NCBI GenBank assembly: GCA_947178315.1
Contig: CAMWXW010000015.1
Span: 1 to 9,665, forward strand
Direction of reading: 5' to 3'
DNA length: 9,665 nucleotides
Source of the DNA: an uncultured Desulfovibrionaceae bacterium
GTDB taxonomy: Bacteria > Desulfobacterota > Desulfovibrionia > Desulfovibrionales > Desulfovibrionaceae
The notes under the pieces are model-generated. The model saw nothing but the letters and a program-made list of their open reading frames with translations. It searched no databases and had not been told where the DNA came from. Shown one piece after another: positions 7,173-9,665 of this stretch (its first letter is position 1; every line of letters starts with the position of its first letter). Made by a program: the position numbers and the translations under genes.

Positions 7173-9341
7173 TTATTTGTTTTTCTTGTGATTAGGCACT
7201 CGTTTTGTTTGTTCTTCTGTCCAAGGAATGCCTTTCTTCTCTAATAAGATAGCTTTATGACTTGCTCGTATTTTGTCGTGTTTTACCTCTATAACTTTTA
7301 CCTCTAGAGGTTGTCCCACATGAAGAATATCAGAAACTCGTTCAATCCTATCAGTTGATATTTGTGATATATGTACTAGTGCTTCTAATGTAGGAGTGAG
7401 TTCGACAATAGCACCAATATCGAGTAACTTTTTTACTGTGGCATTATAATTCTTGCCAAGCTCAGCCTTTTCAGTGTGTGCAAGAATTCGTGAACATGCT
7501 TCTTGGAGTGCTTCTTTTGTATGAGCAAAAATTGATATTGTTCCATCATCTTCAATATCAATAGTAGCATCTGTTTGTGCAATAATCTGTTTAATATTCT
7601 TACCACTTGGTCCAATAATCGAAGCGATGGTTTCAGGAGCAACATGAACAATAGAATGTTGAGGAGCATATTGAGAAAGCGTCTCACGATAGGACGGCAA
7701 TGCTTTACTCATTTGCTCTAGAATATGGATTCGTGCTTGTTTTGCTTGTTCCATAGCTCGTGACATGATATCTGTTGGCAATCCTTTGATTTTGATATCC
7801 ATTTGTATTGCTGTTATCCCTTCACGATTTCCTGCTATTTTGAAATCCATATCTCCCAGAGCATCTTCATCTCCCAGAATGTCTGTAAGCACAATGTATG
7901 TATCACCTTCTTTGATAAGTCCCATTGCAACTCCAGCTACAGGGGTAGTTATAGGAACTCCTGCGTCCATGAGAGAAAGAACTCCTCCACATACTGCTGC
8001 CATCGACGAAGAACCATTAGATTGTAGTGTTTCTGCTACAATACGGATTGTGTAAGGAAATGTCTGTACATCTGGCAATATAGGAGCTATTGCACGCTCT
8101 GCTAATGCACCATGTCCTATTTCTCGTCGAGAAACTCGTAATGGCTTTACTTCACCAACAGAAAATGGTGGGAAGTTATAATGTAACATAAAATTCTTAG
8201 ATGAATCGCCAAGAAGAATATCAGTTTTTTGTTCATCACTTCTACTACCAAGTGTTGTGACTACAAGAGATTGTGTTTCTCCTCGTGTAAACAGAGCAGA
8301 GCCATGTGTGCGTGGTAGTACACTTGTTTCTATATGGATAGGACGCACATCTGTTGTACTTCTTCCATCTATGCGTATACCACGTTCTTGAATACCTTTA
8401 CGTATAATTTCTTTTTCTATTATCTCTATATATTCCTCTATTTCTTTTTCTTTTGTTTCATCTTCTACTAACTGGGGATATGCAGTATAGATAGAAGTAA
8501 GAATTTCTGATTTAGTTTTTTGTTTAGCATGCTTTCTATTCAGCTTTTCAGGAATATAACAACACTCTGTAAGCTTCTGTGTTGCATATTCTCTAACAAT
8601 AGCTATAAGATCTGTATCAGACTCTTTAGGAATGAATGCAATCTTTGATTTTCCACATTGCTTTTGTAATTCCTCTTGCATTTGTAAAAGAGGTTGTATA
8701 GCTTCATGTCCCCAATGAATAGCCCTCATAAACTCTTGCTCTGAAATAAAACGAGCTTCTCCTTCTACCATAACGAGTGCATCTGCAGAAGCTGCAAAAA
8801 CAATATTCATATCACTACGGGCTAGTAAACTGTTATTGGGATTGAGGACAAATTCTCCATCGATTCTTGCAATACGTGCTCCTACAATAGGTGCTTCAAA
8901 AGGGATAGATGAAAGCATGATAGCAGTAGAAGCTCCGGTGATTGCAAGAACATCTGCATTATTCTCTTGATCCGAAGAGAGAACCGTTGCAATAACTTGT
9001 ATTTCATCTGAAAATCCTTTTGGAAAAAAGGGACGTATTGGTCTATCTATCAATCGTGAGACAAGAGTTTCTCGTTCAGAAAGCTTCCCAGTTTCTCTTC
9101 TAAAAAAATTCCCTGGTATTTTACCAACAGCATACATACGCTCCATATATTCGACAGAGAGAGGTAGAAATCCACTAGAGGGTTTACTGTTCTTCTGTAC
9201 ACATACTGTGACTAAAACAACAGTTCCACCACACCGTATTGTAACAGAGCCATCAGCGAAAGTCGCCATACCACCTGTTTCGATAGAATATTCTTTTTCA
9301 TGTACTACTAGAGAAGATTGTATTTTATTGTCAATGTTCAA
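7173..9341 (-). CDS. pnp: Polyribonucleotide nucleotidyltransferase (PNPase)
   Basis: PNPase degrades RNA from the 3' end using phosphate, as a trimer and often in an RNA degradosome. The 722-residue protein shows the full order of domains. RNase PH 1 (about 12-145) has FFRRE (79-83) and the segment LIDRPIRPFFPKGF. A helical linker follows (about 240-320). RNase PH 2 (about 325-555) has the phosphate-binding GSSSMA (443-448) and the catalytic block DILGDEDALGDMDFK (487-501); D493, D499 and K501 correspond to E. coli D486, D492 and K494. The KH domain has GPSG (577-580) and the S1 domain spans about 625-697. A short basic tail ends it. The start is TTG, supported by GAGGAG five bases upstream; the next in-frame Met (residue 25) falls inside RNase PH 1. 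The usual partner rpsO is absent from the 324 bases upstream. Confidence 0.97.
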   Translation of the reverse strand: MNIDNKIQSSLVVHEKEYSIETGGMATFADGSVTIRCGGTVVLVTVCVQKNSKPSSGFLPLSVEYMERMYAVGKIPGNFFRRETGKLSERETLVSRLIDRPIRPFFPKGFSDEIQVIATVLSSDQENNADVLAITGASTAIMLSSIPFEAPIVGARIARIDGEFVLNPNNSLLARSDMNIVFAASADALVMVEGEARFISEQEFMRAIHWGHEAIQPLLQMQEELQKQCGKSKIAFIPKESDTDLIAIVREYATQKLTECCYIPEKLNRKHAKQKTKSEILTSIYTAYPQLVEDETKEKEIEEYIEIIEKEIIRKGIQERGIRIDGRSTTDVRPIHIETSVLPRTHGSALFTRGETQSLVVTTLGSRSDEQKTDILLGDSSKNFMLHYNFPPFSVGEVKPLRVSRREIGHGALAERAIAPILPDVQTFPYTIRIVAETLQSNGSSSMAAVCGGVLSLMDAGVPITTPVAGVAMGLIKEGDTYIVLTDILGDEDALGDMDFKIAGNREGITAIQMDIKIKGLPTDIMSRAMEQAKQARIHILEQMSKALPSYRETLSQYAPQHSIVHVAPETIASIIGPSGKNIKQIIAQTDATIDIEDDGTISIFAHTKEALQEACSRILAHTEKAELGKNYNATVKKLLDIGAIVELTPTLEALVHISQISTDRIERVSDILHVGQPLEVKVIEVKHDKIRASHKAILLEKKGIPWTEEQTKRVPNHKKNK

Positions 9342-9352
9342 GATAACTCCTC
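9339..9352 (-). promoter_or_regulatory. Ribosome binding site and TTG start of pnp
   Basis: On the minus strand, GAGGAG (complement of 9347-9352) precedes the TTG (9341-9339) by five bases. The strong motif compensates for the weak start codon. The residues after it (MNIDNKIQSSLVVHEKEYSIETG) line up with the usual PNPase N-terminus, so no later start is plausible. Confidence 0.8.
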
Positions 9353-9391
9353 TTCTAAAATGTTGTCTTACTGTTAACTACGCCGTTATGA

Positions 9392-9418
9392 GTTATATAA
9401 GGTAATCGTATATATCAA
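9392..9418 (-). promoter_or_regulatory. Candidate pnp promoter
   Basis: Read on the minus strand, TTGATA (complement of 9413-9418) is followed by a 15-base spacer and TATAAC (complement of 9392-9397). Both hexamers are good matches, but the spacer is two bases short of ideal. The leader to the TTG start would be about 45 bases. No strong leader hairpin is evident. Confidence 0.3.
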
Positions 9419-9485
9419 GATAATCATCAATATGAGTACTATACTATAAATTAAGGTGAAGAATAGTTGAGTGAATGCATACATG

Positions 9486-9529
9486 TTTTGATATCAGAAT
9501 ATAATACAAAGATATACTCTATATCAAAA
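9486..9529. repeat. 9-bp perfect inverted repeat upstream of pnp
   Basis: TTTTGATAT (9486-9494) is matched by ATATCAAAA (9521-9529) across 26 bases. A second GATAT (9511-9515) can pair with the same right arm through a five-base loop, so the two hairpins would exclude each other. The arms are AT-rich and chance is a fair explanation; a regulator site is the other reading. Confidence 0.35.
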
Positions 9530-9616
9530 TGAGATGTCATGGATAACTATCATAGATGAAATATGTGTCAGTACTACATACAGTAAGGTGTAATAAATAG
9601 TAAGAGACTCCCATTA

Positions 9617-9625
9617 TGCTATAAT
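9617..9625 (+). promoter_or_regulatory. Extended -10 promoter element facing out of the window
   Basis: TGCTATAAT (9617-9625) is a perfect extended -10 element (TG, one base, TATAAT). No -35 match is correctly spaced, which extended -10 promoters tolerate. It would drive a rightward gene beginning at or beyond the window end. An ATG at 9646 lacks a ribosome binding site. Confidence 0.35.
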
Positions 9626-9665
9626 AATTATTGTAATAAAAACAGATGCAAGGACATCAACATAG

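Larger units (their letters stand above)
9342..9665. other. Gene-free region upstream of pnp
   Basis: No coding frame of useful length, tRNA or rRNA is recognisable on either strand, and stops are frequent in all frames. In particular there is no rpsO gene. The visible content is the pnp ribosome binding site and candidate promoter on the left, an inverted repeat in the middle, and an extended -10 element facing right near the end. Confidence 0.6.

Noticed and set aside
7765..8055. Plus-strand open frames inside pnp
   Set aside because: They are antisense shadows of a fully conserved PNPase domain, with no ribosome binding site or family resemblance.
1..9665. Mobile elements, CRISPR array, toxin-antitoxin or phage genes
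   Set aside because: No transposase, integrase, regular repeat array or related gene was seen, and base composition looks even across the window.

Overview
The window reads as ordinary chromosome of an AT-rich Gram-negative bacterium (GC visibly below 40%). Two secreted envelope proteins and a Ysc-type type III secretion ATPase point to a diderm that contacts host cells. The polynucleotide phosphorylase (PNPase) and M16 peptidase sequences have wording I associate with Desulfovibrionaceae, for example the M16 stretch around GGYLNAMTSFDYTTY and ELKRGEDNP. An AT-rich, T3SS-bearing member of that family suggests Lawsonia or a close relative. This placement is inference from memory and was not tested by a search.

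Layout from left to right. Positions 1-214 hold no convincing gene, only a near-palindrome and the ribosome binding site of the next gene. sctN (215-1534, +) encodes the T3SS ATPase and stands alone, with no other secretion gene visible. It converges on rsmA (1626-2444, -), the 16S rRNA dimethyltransferase. A 200-base intergenic region then carries a good sigma70-like promoter for a DUF4139-family exported protein (2658-4184, +). A hairpin follows, then a two-domain M16 zinc peptidase with a signal peptide (4258-6876, +), which ends at a strong terminator. A strip of about 150 bases without a gene separates this from the leftward terminator of pnp (7173-9341, -; PNPase, TTG start). Positions 9342-9665 contain no gene, only a candidate pnp promoter, an inverted repeat and a possible promoter facing right.

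The genes do not form one pathway. rsmA and pnp are RNA housekeeping genes, the DUF4139 and M16 proteins are a probable pair of exported envelope proteins, and sctN belongs to a secretion machine whose other parts must be encoded elsewhere. For rsmA, the DUF4139 gene and the M16 gene, the longest open frame begins upstream of the likely true start. The ribosome binding site places each start further in, and I annotated the shorter forms.

I found no mobile element, CRISPR array, tRNA or rRNA, and no clear evidence of a new multi-gene system. The points most worth a second look are the isolated sctN with its overlapping start codons, the DUF4139-M16 pair with a hairpin between the genes, and the nested inverted repeats at the pnp terminator.
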